Source: Psococerastis gibbosa
Taxonomy: Eukaryota > Arthropoda > Insecta > Psocodea > Psocidae
DNA length: 64,000 nucleotides
Assembly (NCBI GenBank): GCA_963971405.1
Contig: OZ020492.1
Location: 17,142,204 to 17,206,203, forward strand
Direction: 5' to 3'
Shown in pieces: positions 10,342 to 20,569 of the stretch (position 1 is its first letter; each line of letters starts with the position of its first letter). The position numbers were made by a program, and so were the translations under genes. The notes beneath the pieces were generated by a model that searched no databases, was not told the DNA's origin, and worked only from the letters and a program-made list of their open reading frames with translations.

Positions 10342-10349
10342 ATATATTA

Positions 10350-10960
10350 AGTATGCATTATTATGTGATCGGGAGAGGGGGGGGGGGGGTTGCAGCCTTA
10401 CGACCCTAATTCACGTGCTATTCAAAATCCATGAACAAAGAACGATCTCATCTGAGTTCCTAAGTTGTTTGTATTATCACAAAGAAGGTACTTCTAAAGG
10501 TACATAGTACGGTAAGCAGAAATAATGGGAAAGAAACTTTATATGGAGTTACGGGAAGCGCCGAAGAATAATGGTACGATATATGTGAGGCGAATCTAAT
10601 TTATCAATGTCTCTATTATATGCTACAGAATCTTTACTTTTTCTCCGATTGGGAGCAAGATTCTTATTATAGTATTAATTGGCACAGCTGAATTAGTGGA
10701 AATGTTGTAACTTTAATAACTCTAGGACTCTGCTGCAGGTGGCCCGTAGGCCAATGGGTACTCCCTACTCCATTTCTTTCCAATGATTGAGTATGTTCAT
10801 TAACAAATTTATAAAATCTGTATAAAGTCTTATAACGTCTGCATATCACTTATCGGTGTCGCGCTTGCGCATGGCCACTCTTCCTCCAGCCATTTCCCGA
10901 CATATTTAAATCCGTTACAATGTGGACTATTGAATGAAAGGATCGAGGATAAACACAAAA
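10350..10960. other. Unannotated stretch with a G tract at 10376
   Basis: A run of 13 or so G lies near 10376-10389. No shared repeat or gene seen. Confidence 0.35.
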
Positions 10961-10964
10961 GACG

Positions 10965-11217
10965 GACTCTCACTTCGGACTTTCACCCGAAAGGTTGTTG
11001 GTTCGAGTCCTACACTTCCTACATTTTCTGACTATGCTTCGGAGGGCATGTAAAGCGGGCGGGCTCCAGTAGTCCAACCCGTAGCCATGGCGAGATTCGC
11101 TGAAGCAGTGGGCCTTGGTCCCGGGTTTTTCTAGTTGATTGTAAGAGAGGGCTTTATAGCCCTAACTCCGCGAGGTTGGCTTAGTAATAGAACAAAAAGT
11201 CCTTATTTATTTATTAA
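10965..11217 (+). repeat. SINE-A, 5' truncated
   Basis: Starts within the head (ACTTTCACCCGAAAGGTTG), keeps the B box, and carries about 45 bp extra between the GGCGGGC and GGTCCCGGG body words (CTCCAGTAGTCCAACC onward). Tail TTATTTATTTATT. Confidence 0.8.
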
Positions 11218-11405
11218 AAGAAAAACTTTTCACCTAGTCTGGGACCTCCCAGCCCCAACCACCTTACCGTCATGAGTAGTGGAAAACTAGGGCTGCCACA
11301 ACACATAGGAAATAGAGGAATGGTCACGTAAGATAATCCACTATCAGATTGATTCTGACAGATTCAGGTCTCATTAAGTAGAGTTAATATAGCAGCTCCT
11401 ATTTG
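11218..11405. other. Unannotated spacer
   Basis: No recognised feature. Confidence 0.3.
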
Positions 11406-11407
11406 AG

Positions 11408-11470
11408 CGCTTCCCGCCAAAAATATGTTTTTGAATTTCTGATGCCACGTCTCCTATGACCAGAAATAGA
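11408..11470 (+). repeat. Rep-N copy 1
   Basis: CTTCCCGCCAAA, a T-rich run, then GCCACGTCTCCTATGACCAG. The same string order occurs at 50550-50612 and 61010-61072. Not identified. Confidence 0.55.
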
Positions 11471-11930
11471 AAATAAGTGCCAGGTACCAATCGAAATCGA
11501 AACATGGTGGGAGTGCTACGGTAACTATTAACGTATTAGAAATTGTTTTACGTGACAAGTCTAGCTAGTCTTCGCTGGTTTTTCTCCGGGGGGACGGGGG
11601 CCCCTGGGGCCGTCACTACAACGGTGAAAACCACGATAAGGCAAGATTCACTAGGAAATTTATAAGCTGACAGAAAGCACTTGAACAACGTAATGGGATG
11701 TAAATTAGGTATGTAAGTGACAGGTTCAGCACGGGAAGGTACCATTTGAAAATGCCAAGCTCACGTGGAGAGCTGTGACAATAAGAGACAAGTAATGGAC
11801 ATGTTTGATTGATGCTCAGCCCCAGCGGAGGTTACATCCATAGCAGCATTTGGATCGTTACTTAAATTAGGGCAAATAGCGCAGCCCAAGCTGGTTCAAG
11901 ATTGTCATTTCCTGTGTCGAGTATTCAGTA
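11471..11930. other. Unannotated stretch
   Basis: Moderate GC, no recognised gene or repeat. Confidence 0.3.
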
Positions 11931-11935
11931 CTAGC

Positions 11936-12325
11936 CAACAGCCTTACCAAATTGAATCCATGAGAGCAGAGCGTGTTTCGAACTGCGGCAAACTTGGTAG
12001 TGTGCACAGCGTTGGCCATGGGAACATGGTGGGACATGATGACGCGCTGAGACTATACCAGTCAGTCTACGTGCGTGGCGCGTCCTGGTCACCTCCGAAT
12101 TAATCGTGTGACTTTACTATGTTCCCCAAGTGGTTCGGAATCGACTATAATCAGGAGGTTCACCCTGTCAGTCAACTCCCCTTCTCCTCGAGGTGAAGGA
12201 GTCTGCCTTTAGGGTGCCTACAGTTAAGGAACAGACTCACTCCCCCCGCCATGCTGACAGGGTTGCTTAAAGCAAAAATGCTGAAAACAGGAGTTAGAAA
12301 AAAAGTATTCAGTACTCAGAAACCC
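11936..12325 (+). repeat. Rep-D, D2 subtype
   Basis: Runs from GCCTTACCAAATTGAATCCA, through ACTTGGTAGTGTGCACAG, CCTGGTCACCTCCGAATTAA and CCCCAAGTGGTTCGGAATC, to a 3' region AGACTCACTCCCCCCGCCAT and GGGTTGCTTAAAGC. It carries an extra segment around CTATACCAGTCAGTCTACGT that the (TAC)n-tailed D1 copies lack. The closest relative is the split copy at 35064-36300. Confidence 0.7.
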
Positions 12326-12668
12326 AGAACTATATGCTGACGACGCCAACAAACCACACGCATTAGAAAGAAAGATAATATTTAAAATCTATGGACCCCT
12401 GAGGAGGCCCATATGTAACAACGCCGAAACAGACGCAATACTCAACGGAGAAGTCACAGTCCGTTTTACAAAAGAAAGAAACAAAGATGACTGCGACAGA
12501 TTGCGAGAACAAACTGTACAAAATGTACAAATTACTATCGGGAGGTTCTCCTCTAGCTGTCAACTCGCCGTGGGCCGAGGACCGAAACGACTTTGAATTC
12601 TATCAACCGAACCGCTTACCGCTCACTGTTGACCAAAGTATTCATCGTGGCAAATTATGCATTACAAC
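12326..12668. other. Unannotated stretch
   Basis: No recognised gene. Ends in TTATGCATTACAACA (12655-12669), which is repeated directly at 13121-13135. Confidence 0.35.
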
Positions 12669-13082
12669 ATAAACAAAAAATAACAAAAACTTAGAGTTTT
12701 AGAAAAACTTGTTATAACAACCCGAATTAGTAAAACCCAAATAATCGTTAAGAAATTAACTTTGTCTATATAAGAAACCCACTTGTGTTAGTATAAAACC
12801 CTGAGCGCTTTCGGCAAGAACTGCCATCTACTATGCCATCTAGTCACATTTGCATCTTCTCCTCGAGTTGAGCAAGTCTCAAATCGCAGATAAGGTGTAA
12901 CTGTGCTAGTGGGTTTCCCTCTGTAGATGGCAGTTCTTGCCGAAAGCGCTCAGGGTTTTATATTAACACAAGTGGGTTTCTTAGACAAAGTTAATTTCTT
13001 AACGATTATTTGGGTTTTACTAATTCGGGTTGTTATAACAAGTTTTTCTAAAACTCTAAGTTTTTGTTATTTTTTGTTTATA
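12669..13082. repeat. Large inverted repeat, ~160-bp arms, 91-bp loop
   Basis: The left arm 12669-12831 pairs with 12923-13082. By eye the arms differ only by a 4-nt insertion (CTATATAAG against CTTAG read inversely) and a few substitutions. A 15-bp direct repeat, TTATGCATTACAACA, lies at 12655 and 13121. A transcript across this would form a long dsRNA hairpin. It matches no other family here. It may be a foldback element or a local inverted duplication. Confidence 0.85.
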
Positions 13083-13207
13083 AAAATGAAATACCACGAA
13101 GTCACGAGTAATCTAATTATTTATGCATTACAACAACTCACAGTACTTAATTTCGTCTTACATTTTATTTTTCTCATTTAGGGCGAGGGGGCGTTAAATA
13201 GGTTGTC

Positions 13208-13262
13208 TCTAAATAAATAAATATTGGATTTTCTTGTTCTATTACTAAGCCAACCTAGCGGA
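13208..13262 (-). repeat. SINE-A 3' end fragment
   Basis: Only the tail (AAATAAATAAATATT) and the last body segment (ATTACTAAGCCAACCTAGCG) remain. Confidence 0.75.
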
Positions 13263-13587
13263 TAACATACGATATTAAGCGATTGAGTACGCAAATTTGA
13301 CCCATATTAATTGTGTCAGAGCAGCTGATATTTGGGAAATCAGCGTTTCCATGGCGAAGCCTAGCTGCGTAATATATTTTATGAGGACTTAGGCTACAGA
13401 TCGTTTGACCGTCGTGATTAAAAACACATCAACCGTGATGGATGACAGCAAAGCCTCTCTCACCTTCCCTCAAAGGAAATTTTGAACTGAGCACTAAAAA
13501 GGGGTCGATAACCACAAAAGGCGATGTGAAAACGAATACTCTAACCAATTTTTTGTTGTTAGAGGTGTGGACTATTCTTTTAAATAA
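13263..13587. other. Unannotated stretch
   Basis: Nothing recognised. Confidence 0.3.
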
Positions 13588-14307
13588 GAACCGGTCCGAG
13601 TTTACTCGAACATGCTTTCCAATTTATCAAGTAGCAGCTAGAGAAAATGAGTAACTTCATGGTAAATATTTTTCCTATAGTTAAATTTCGGGCATCTCGG
13701 GGGGGGGGGGGGGGGGTTGTCCACCTGACGTCACTGGAGGTTGGAGGTGAGGTAAATTCTATATAGGTCAGACCAACACATTAACACACAGCAATAATGG
13801 CAGAGCACGCAATGCATTTGAGCGTGAATTTTCTATTATTTTTTCAAAAAAACATTTTTTTGCACAAAACCAACTAGTTTTTTGGGAAGGCAACCTGTCC
13901 GGTGTCGTTACTCAGAAGCAAACTGTCAAGGGGCAAGCTACCCCCCGCATTTTGTCAACATTAATAACGATTACAATATATGTGAATTTAAAAGAAATCG
14001 TTGGAGCCGTTTTCGTGAAATAATTTTGTTTGACGTTTTTTTTTGGAGTTTTTTGACAATAAAACCAAAAAAAAAAATGGTCCCGAGGTATGATTTTTGT
14101 GAACCTACATGCCGAATTTTATCATAATCGACCGAGTAGTTTGCCCGGAAATCGATGAACAGACAGACAGAGCGACCGACAGACATTTCGTAAAAACCAC
14201 TTTTTTGGGTTCCTGGTACCTCAAAACGTGTAAATCCGTTGAAATCTCGGAATCGAAAATTTCGACCATCACAAAGCTTACCTTATACTTCGTATAAATT
14301 GGAAAGC
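13588..14307 (-). mobile_element. HINE-E copy 3
   Basis: On the minus strand it runs from GCTTTCCAATTTATACGA at 14307 to the GACCGGTTC end at 13588. Both sub-terminal repeats, the 3' hairpin (CCGAGTTTACTCGA at about 13596) and a 19-nt G tract at 13698 are present. It is flanked by TT at its 5' side and followed by TT at its 3' side. Confidence 0.85.
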
Positions 14308-14505
14308 AAAAAACATATGAACCCGTACTGGTTCTCACCGTTCCAGCCCATGGGCTTTAGATAGGGTTTTATATCCATCTACATACAATCATATCGTTGC
14401 ATAATTTTAATTGTATAAAAGGTATTATTTGAAGGGTTACCTGTAAAAATTCGTCCATATGGAAAATAAAGACAATTTTCTTTATTTCTTTCTTCTCATT
14501 TTATT

Positions 14506-14790
14506 GCTTTCCTATTTATACGTTAGCATAAGGAAAGCTTTGTGATGGTCGAAATTTTCGATTTGCACGTTTTGACGAACCCAAAAAATATATTTTTTAA
14601 TGAAATGCCTGTCAGTCTGGGGGTTTTACAACTATTTAAAAAAAATGTCAAAAAAAAATTATTTCTCAAAAATAGCTCTAATGATTTTCCACTAATTCAC
14701 ATATATTGTAGTCGTTATTGATGTAAACAAAACCCAATAGGCAGGCGAGGGGGGATCCAAATTAAGGGGGGGGGGGGTAGTGCGGTACCC
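14506..14790 (+). mobile_element. HINE-E copy 4, variant subfamily, 3' truncated
   Basis: Starts GCTTTCCTATTTATACG rather than GCTTTCCAATTTATACG. The A-to-T change is mirrored in 3' ends of the same subfamily elsewhere (ATAAATAGGAAAGC). Internal deletions remove most of the microsatellite and 3' half. Confidence 0.7.
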
Positions 14791-15555
14791 GGGAAAAATT
14801 CCGCAAATCTTAAAAAAAAAAATTAAATTAAATGTGTCTTATTATTATTAACTTTTCAAAATTGTCAGGCGCCCAATTAAAATTTGAAATAAAAATTATC
14901 TTTAACCCAATTTTCGAGATCAGCAGCCATCTTACAAATTATATATTATATATGAAAGCTAATATCGCACATATCTTTTGTAAGATGACTTATATTCGCG
15001 TAGAAGTTACGCAGAATTCCTCAGTCTTCTTACCGTGATTTTTCTACTGTGACATATGGCTTAGTTCTGCGTAGTTTACCTATGGTACGAGTAAAATCAC
15101 GTAGCCATTTTAAAAATAACCAAATATAATACAATAATAGCAGTGCTAGTAAAATCAAATACCTTTTGGAACTAAGTACTCTTATGCTTCGTGGAAACAA
15201 ATTACAAAATATTTTGCTTTTATTAGTAATTCCAGCCTTTTCGTTCGGTTGTAATCAAGTGTCCTCTCTACCTCTGGGTAGGGTATCAATGATTACAGTT
15301 TCCAGGGACACAAGAGTCATCAATTAATTTCTGTTTCCCCAACAATGGTAATTTATAAACAAATAATGGGGAAAAGGCATTATTTCAAGTTGATTAAAAA
15401 CCTCTATACCTACAATTTGTGCTCACTATTGCTAGTTTCTATTATTAATTAATTAATTATTTATTTATTAACTATGTACATATGAGCTGGGATCGTGAAT
15501 AGCCTGTCATAACGTCTGGTTTAGTAATCCTGAGGTAGGAGTTCAAGAAACGGGT
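14791..15555. other. Unannotated AT-rich stretch
   Basis: No shared repeat or exon recognised. ATTAATTAATTAATTATTTA near 15445. Confidence 0.4.
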
Positions 15556-15558
15556 GTT

Positions 15559-15750
15559 CAATAAATAAATAAATATTGACTTTTTTGTTCTATTACTAAG
15601 CCAACCTAGTGGACTTAGGGCTATAAAGCTCTCTCTGACACTCGACCGCCTGCTTTACATGCCCTGTGAAGCAGAAAATGTAGGAAGTGTAGGACTCGAA
15701 CCAACAACCTTTCGGGTGAAAGTCCGTACGGTACCACTAATCTACATGTC
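15559..15750 (-). repeat. SINE-A, antisense, internally deleted
   Basis: Tail AATAAATAAATAAATATT, the CCAACCTAGTGGACTTAGGG segment, B box (plus-strand GGACTCGAACCAACAACC) and a disrupted A box. About 25 bp of the body (AGTTGAG to GGTCC) is missing. Confidence 0.8.
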
Positions 15751-15964
15751 TGTTGGTCATTTAATATTTCCTCCGTCCATACTTCCGTATCTTTATGAAG
15801 GTATAACGAGAGCGACGCTAGGCCGTTCAAACGCTCTGGGACCTTGGTAGCCGTCGTAGGATGCGTGAAAATGCCGTTTAAAAGAAAGCGCGTTTTATCT
15901 TGTTCGAGTTAGGCTAGAGAAGGCAGTCCCATGAGCCCATAGCTGGATCCGCCAGCGGTAACTG

Positions 15965-16093
15965 GTACATGGCTTCGAAGACAACCCATACCTGCTTCAA
16001 GCGACAATAGACAACCTGAGACAAGCTTATCATTGACCCAATGTAACAGGCGTAAGCATGAGTTAACCAAGTTTGGGTACGAGTCTGAAGGTG
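15965..16093 (-). repeat. Rep-C, antisense, 5' part
   Basis: Plus strand shows CAAGCGACAATAGACAACC, ACAAGCTTATCATTGACCCA and AACAGGCGTAAGCATGAGTT in Rep-C antisense order. Confidence 0.65.
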
Positions 16094-16510
16094 GTCACTT
16101 CCACCCCCTTCGTATTGTAGCGCATATTATCGCTATCAGAATATCAGAATTATTCAGAGAAAAACCCAGCCGGACTTCCACTAGAGAACAATAAATTACA
16201 TGTTAAATAGTTAATTTCTGTGTCAAAAATTTAAACATGCCAACAGTTAGTGGAAAGCTTCGTGCCTCGGGGTGTCATAAGGAAATCCGACCCTGGGCTG
16301 AAACATGGTGAAAGTAATTATTTTGGGCCTCGTCTCAAGGGTAGGTAGTTCCCTAAGGGTTGTTCTTCGCCAAATAGCAATTTCCATGGGACCATCATCT
16401 GAAATCCGCACACGTAATTTTCTGATTAATAATGTTGCTACCTGCGTCTGTAACATTTCCTAACGCTTTTGCCAAGACTAATACTACCACCACTATTGTT
16501 TTTGTTGCTG
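16094..16510. other. Unannotated stretch
   Basis: Nothing recognised. Confidence 0.3.
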
Positions 16511-16561
16511 ACCCCTAGTTGAGTGTAAGAGAGAGCCTATAGCTAGGGTGGTCTCAGCTAA

Positions 16562-16708
16562 GGCGACTATTCCACTTGTCAATTTTTCTGCAATAATTGA
16601 TGAGATGATGGGCTGTATGGGCTTACGCTCATCGCCGTCATTGATGTATTGTCAGAAATGTATTTATTTTCTATTAAATGTAGTTGTCAATTTTCTGGTC
16701 AATACACA

Positions 16709-16750
<42 letters not shown>

Positions 16751-17316
16751 TTCCTTACTCTATGTCATTGTCCATTTTCCGCATGTTAAAATTGATCAAC
16801 AATCATAGAGTAAAATCACCCTTTGCAAACAATAACAAACTAAAATTAAACAATGGCGTCGTCTGGATATGATAAATAATAATATATATAATAAAATAAT
16901 ATTGGCATGCCTGGCCTTGAGCTAAGGTAGACCAGTCTTAGTTTTAGTTTTAGTTTAGATTAATTCATTGATTATTGTCTTTGTTGTATTGTGCTATACT
17001 AATGACTTGTTCCATGTATTCATTAATACCTGATGGAATATACGATTATTTATTTATTTCCTTATTTTAATTGTAATTAATTTCTTGAGAACAAACGAAT
17101 TATTTCATAATTTAAATCATAAAATTTCTTGCAAGTTATAAAAGTAAAATAAAGACGGTTGGCAAACTTACAAAATTGGAAGAAATTGAATACAAAAATG
17201 GTTGATTATTGTTTAGACAAGTGGAATGAGGTGTAAAAATATAAATGCAACATTGATTATTTTCCGTCAATGACATTATCAAAATTGAAGAAAAATTGAC
17301 AAGTGGAATAGCCGTC
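16562..17316. mobile_element. MITE-K, relative of MITE-H (755 bp)
   Basis: Ends GGCGACTATTCCACTTGTCA and, read inversely at the right, GACGGCTATTCCACTTGTCA. It is flanked by TAA on both sides (16559 and 17317). The interior carries a MITE-H-like piece (GATCAACAATCATAGAGTAA) and a (TTA)n microsatellite at 16711-16751. TAA duplications fit PIF/Harbinger. No transposase frame. Confidence 0.7.
16611..16712 (+). repeat. ~100-bp module shared with 21887-21985
   Basis: GCTCATCGCCGTCATTGATG through TTTTCTGGTCAATACACAA is nearly identical in both places, apart from TTCTATTAAATG against TTCTCTTAAATG. Here it lies inside MITE-K, and at 21.9 kb it lies inside Rep-C. Confidence 0.8.
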
Positions 17317-17554
17317 TAAAAATAAAGTCATTATTTATTTATTTATCGTTTGAAAAGTATCAGTAAGAAATACTGGACAGTACCGCCATCTGCCAAAGCA
17401 TGGAGGTGCCGAGCTGGTTTCCTTACCTAAACTTTTCAAGCGATGGTGGGAACTACTCTAAATAGTACACTGCTGGTATTGCCCAGTTTGTAGAGGTATG
17501 GGAAGAAGAGGTAGGCGAATCGAGGTCTACCCGAACCTAACTGGCACCATCGAC

Positions 17555-17720
17555 TTCTGTGGCAAAGTGGTAGCGTGCTTGTACTTGTGCGAGTCTCCAT
17601 ACGCCATGCAATCGGAGACAAGTCGTAACTCACCTTACTAACCTACAGAGGCGACTGAAGAGGTCAATTGGATGCATTCATTAAATTGTTTGCATGTGAT
17701 TAACCTCTTTAAAAAAAAAT
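17555..17720 (+). repeat. SINE-B copy
   Basis: GTGGCAAAGTGGTAGCGTGC, TGTGCGAGTCTCCATACGCC, CAGAGGCGACTGAAGAGG and ATTCATTAAATTGTTTGCA. The T-rich 3' end merges into an A-rich run. Confidence 0.75.
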
Positions 17721-17984
17721 AAAAATAAAATAAAAAAAACCTTACCCTCACCAGTAAGGGAGATTGTTGCTACCAACTTTCCGTCGCTTCCTCAATTTCA
17801 AATTGCTGTAATTGGTAGAGATTTGGGACATGAATCGGAAGGGAGAGGTTCGAGGCTCGACCTAAAAGAAGCGGTGTGGTTCCACCCGACCCCAAACGGG
17901 TTCAAGTGGCCGCCGAAAATGCCACTGACATCGTCCGAAATAGACCAATGGTCTTCTTCTTCTTTTAATGGCTCTTACATCTTA
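17721..17984. other. Unannotated spacer
   Basis: No recognised feature beyond an A-rich run at 17712-17740. Confidence 0.3.
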
Positions 17985-18605
17985 TATTATTATTATGGCA
18001 ATTGGGCCTAAGGGACTGCCGCCCTGAAAAGGGAAGTTGTGCTCTTGCCAGACCACTGCCTCAGGTTTTTCAGCCAGAATCCTCTTCTTCTGCCAAGAGC
18101 CTCGGTCCTTCCCTTGGATTATTACATGAAGAAAGCGATACGTTTCGTTCCTCATCACATGTATGTTAGTTTCCCTTTCTTAACCGTCTGCAACAAATCT
18201 GTATACATTCGTCTCAGTTCCTCAGCATTGAGGACACCATCTTTCCAGGATTTGCGCAGCATTCCTCTGTATACCCACATCTTAAATGCACTGATTTTCT
18301 TCTCCAAAACTTGTGTCAACGTTCATCCCTACATACCATATCGAAGGATTGGGAACACATAACATTTCACCATTCACAATGGAAGGTCTAACCGCAGATT
18401 ACGACACCGAAGTATACTTTTTGCATTGTGATGAAGACATTTCGAGCTTGCTCAATGCGGCTGCGAATTTCCTGGCTCACCTCCCGCTCACTGTTAGCAA
18501 AGCATTTGAGGTACTGGTATTGTTTACACTGTACTGCAACTAAGTTACTACTACTGCTAGCAATGGTCAAGAAAGGCGGTTCACTAACAGTCCTAAGCAT
18601 TCATG
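17985..18605 (-). pseudogene. LINE reverse-transcriptase C-terminal remnant, frameshifted
   Basis: Read on the minus strand, the piece at about 18520-18420 encodes SEREVSQEIRSRIEQARNVF, the post-RT segment seen in many animal non-LTR retrotransposons. After a frame break, 18350-18000 gives EKKISAFKMWVYRGMLRKSW, LNAEELRRMYTDLLQTVKKG and GRRRGFWLKNLRQWSGKS. These correspond to the family's conserved C-terminal region (normally the E-x-W-T-L, F-E-M-W, W-x-D, GHVMR and R-R-x-x-W-L blocks). Several stops and at least two frameshifts show it is dead. The catalytic RT palm (YxDD) and the endonuclease are absent, so it is 5' truncated. It ends at an (ATA)n-like tail at 17985. The clade was not assigned. 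Confidence 0.8.
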
Positions 18606-18624
18606 GCATTTAAATTCATTTTGG

Positions 18625-19066
18625 GCGTTTTCCCCTCACAGACAAAAAAAAAACTATACTTTAATGTTTTCAGAAACTATTACTTTTAAACTCACATATA
18701 TTGTAGTAATTATTAATGTAGACAGTCCCGACTAGGTTACAGGCTACGCGCCATTTAAAAAAAAGGCCTCACGCTTGCATAAATTTCAAGATTATCCCCT
18801 TGTTTGCGCCTTGCTGGGCCCACGTTTTCTTCGGTGGATGGCGGCCATCATGGGAATTTAATCAAGTGTGACGTCATTTTAAAAATGGCGCGTATTTTAA
18901 AATATGTGATTTTTTATATTTTTATAAATAAACTATAAAATCTTTGGAAATTAGTGAAAATTTGAAAGTTTCCTATTTTTTAAAAGTAGAATCCATTTCA
19001 ACAAAAAAGAAACTCAGTTTGACTTGGAAAGTCTACTAATAAATAGGAAAGCATGTACCGGTTTTT
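18625..19066 (+). mobile_element. HINE-E variant, degraded
   Basis: Shares ACTCACATATATTGTAGTA with the family core near 18690 and ends AATAAATAGGAAAGC, ATGTACCGG at 19039-19062. This is the variant sub-terminal repeat. The middle is diverged and lacks the C tract. Confidence 0.45.
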
Positions 19067-19069
19067 ACA

Positions 19070-19865
19070 TAAAATTAGAATGGCGGAACGGGTTTAAAGT
19101 GAATTAAGATTCGATTTCAAATGGTAAAACCGGCAGGGTTGTGTGAAGAGCCTTTGTGTTATGGTAAAAATCACGAGAGGCAGTTTGGAGTGCCCTTATG
19201 TCGGAAAAGTTGTGGGGGGCGGGGATTGGGTCAGAAGTAGTCAGCAGTGAGGGGAAGGGGGTACCCAGCATGGCTTCTATTCAAAAGGAACTGCTTGAAA
19301 CAGAGCCCCCAGTACTTTTAAATTTAATTTAATTCGTACCGCTGCTTATGAAACTCACTCAATTACTTTACTACCTTCCTTCAAACTTCTGCATTGCGCT
19401 GCAATTTCATTAGATTTCCAGAAAAATCATCTCTAGAGTTTTCTGGTACTTTTCTTGTGCTGCATTGCAATGCTGCAAAGTTCACGTTTTGACCTCTTCA
19501 GAAACCCGATTTTTTTTATAACTTTTGTAGGTCAAGTGCCTTTTTATAATTGTCTGTTACACAGGTCAGGAAGCTCGAATTCAAATCTTTCACCTGGCTG
19601 GAGATACGAGTATAAGACGCTGTTAGACCCAGGCATGGCGTGGAAATAATAATGGCGGCTGATTTCTGAAACGTCTAATTTTTTAAAGGGTCATCGCGTC
19701 CTTATTTAACTTTGAAAAGATAAAAATAATCTTCTTTAATATCCGAGGTTCTGCCTAGCCCAGGCCTACACGAACCAAGTTCCATTTTATATAGGGGGAC
19801 ATCTCACCAAGGAAAACTCACCAAGAGGTTATCTCACCGCAACGGATATAACATACGGGATTAAA
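19070..19865. other. Unannotated stretch
   Basis: No shared repeat recognised. Confidence 0.35.
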
Positions 19866-19869
19866 TAAA

Positions 19870-20045
19870 AAATTGCAGTCAATGGTAAGCATGTCTCAGT
19901 ATGTCCGTTTTCGCTTGTAGTCGGTGTAGGTTGACATCGGGGACATGTACCAGTTTACCAACGCAATTCAAAAAAACTCATGCAGGAGCAATTAGAAAGA
20001 ATAAAGGGGTTTTTGGCATAGGGCTTGGTACCATGGACTACTACA
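19870..20045 (+). repeat. Rep-C, diverged, first of a tandem pair
   Basis: GTCTCAGTATGTCCG, CGCTTGTAGTCGGTGTAGGT and CCAGTTTACCAACGCAA, followed directly by a second better copy. Confidence 0.6.
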
Positions 20046-20297
20046 CTGTACTTGGTTAAGTCATGCATGTTTCATTGCGTCAATGGTAAGCTTGTCTCCG
20101 CTTGTCCATTATCGCTTGTAGCAGGTGTAGGTTGCACTGAGAATGTATACCACTTTGCCAATGGTCAAAAATGCATACGTAAACAATACAAATAATATTC
20201 GATATCCATGGGGTCGTTGGCATTGGACAAGGGACCTATGGGCCACTCACTATAAGTAGGCCTGGGTCCATAAAAGATCATTAAAAAAATGGCACCC
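20046..20297 (+). repeat. Rep-C, near full length
   Basis: Runs from TACTTGGTTAAGTCATGC through CCATTATCGCTTGTAGCAGG and AACAATACAAATAAT to GGGTCGTTGGCATTGGACAA and AGTAGGCCTGGGTCCATAAA. The AT-simple 3' end and absence of coding suggest a SINE-like element. No convincing pol III boxes. Confidence 0.75.
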
Positions 20298-20304
20298 TAC
20301 GGGC

Positions 20305-20565
20305 TCACTCCTTTACCTCAGGGAGAAGAGGAGTTGGCTGACAGGGTGGACCTCATAATAATAGTGGATTCCGAACCACTTGGGCAATATAGTAATGTCA
20401 CAAGACTAATTTGAAGGTGACCAGGACTCGACACGCGCGTAGACTGACTGGTAGTCTCAGCGCGTTATCATGTCCCCCCATGTTCCCCTGCTATCTCTGC
20501 GTGCACTACCGAGTTTTCTGTAGTTTCGGCTCTTTCTTGTGGATTCAACTTGGTATGGCCGTCGT
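20305..20565 (-). repeat. Rep-D, D2 subtype, antisense
   Basis: Plus strand shows GGATTCCGAACCACTTGGGC, GGTGACCAGGACTCGAC, GTAGACTGACTGGTAGTCTC and TGGATTCAACTTGGTATGGC, the inverse of the copy at 11936. Confidence 0.7.
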
Positions 20566-20569
20566 GGAG

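Larger units (their letters stand above)
16511..17355 (+). repeat. SINE-A-like 3' end, split by MITE-K
   Basis: GTTGAGTGTAAGAGAGAGCC and GCTAGGGTGGTCTCA lie before 16562. AAAGTCATTATTTATTTATT follows the inserted element at 17326. The same variant without the insertion, CGCTAGGGTGGTCTCATGTA then CATTATTTATTTATTTA, occurs at 43765-43815. Confidence 0.55.

Noticed and set aside
13698-13716. Long G and C tracts considered as quadruplex regulators
   Set aside because: Most lie at fixed positions inside HINE-E or hAT elements and are better explained by slippage in repeats.
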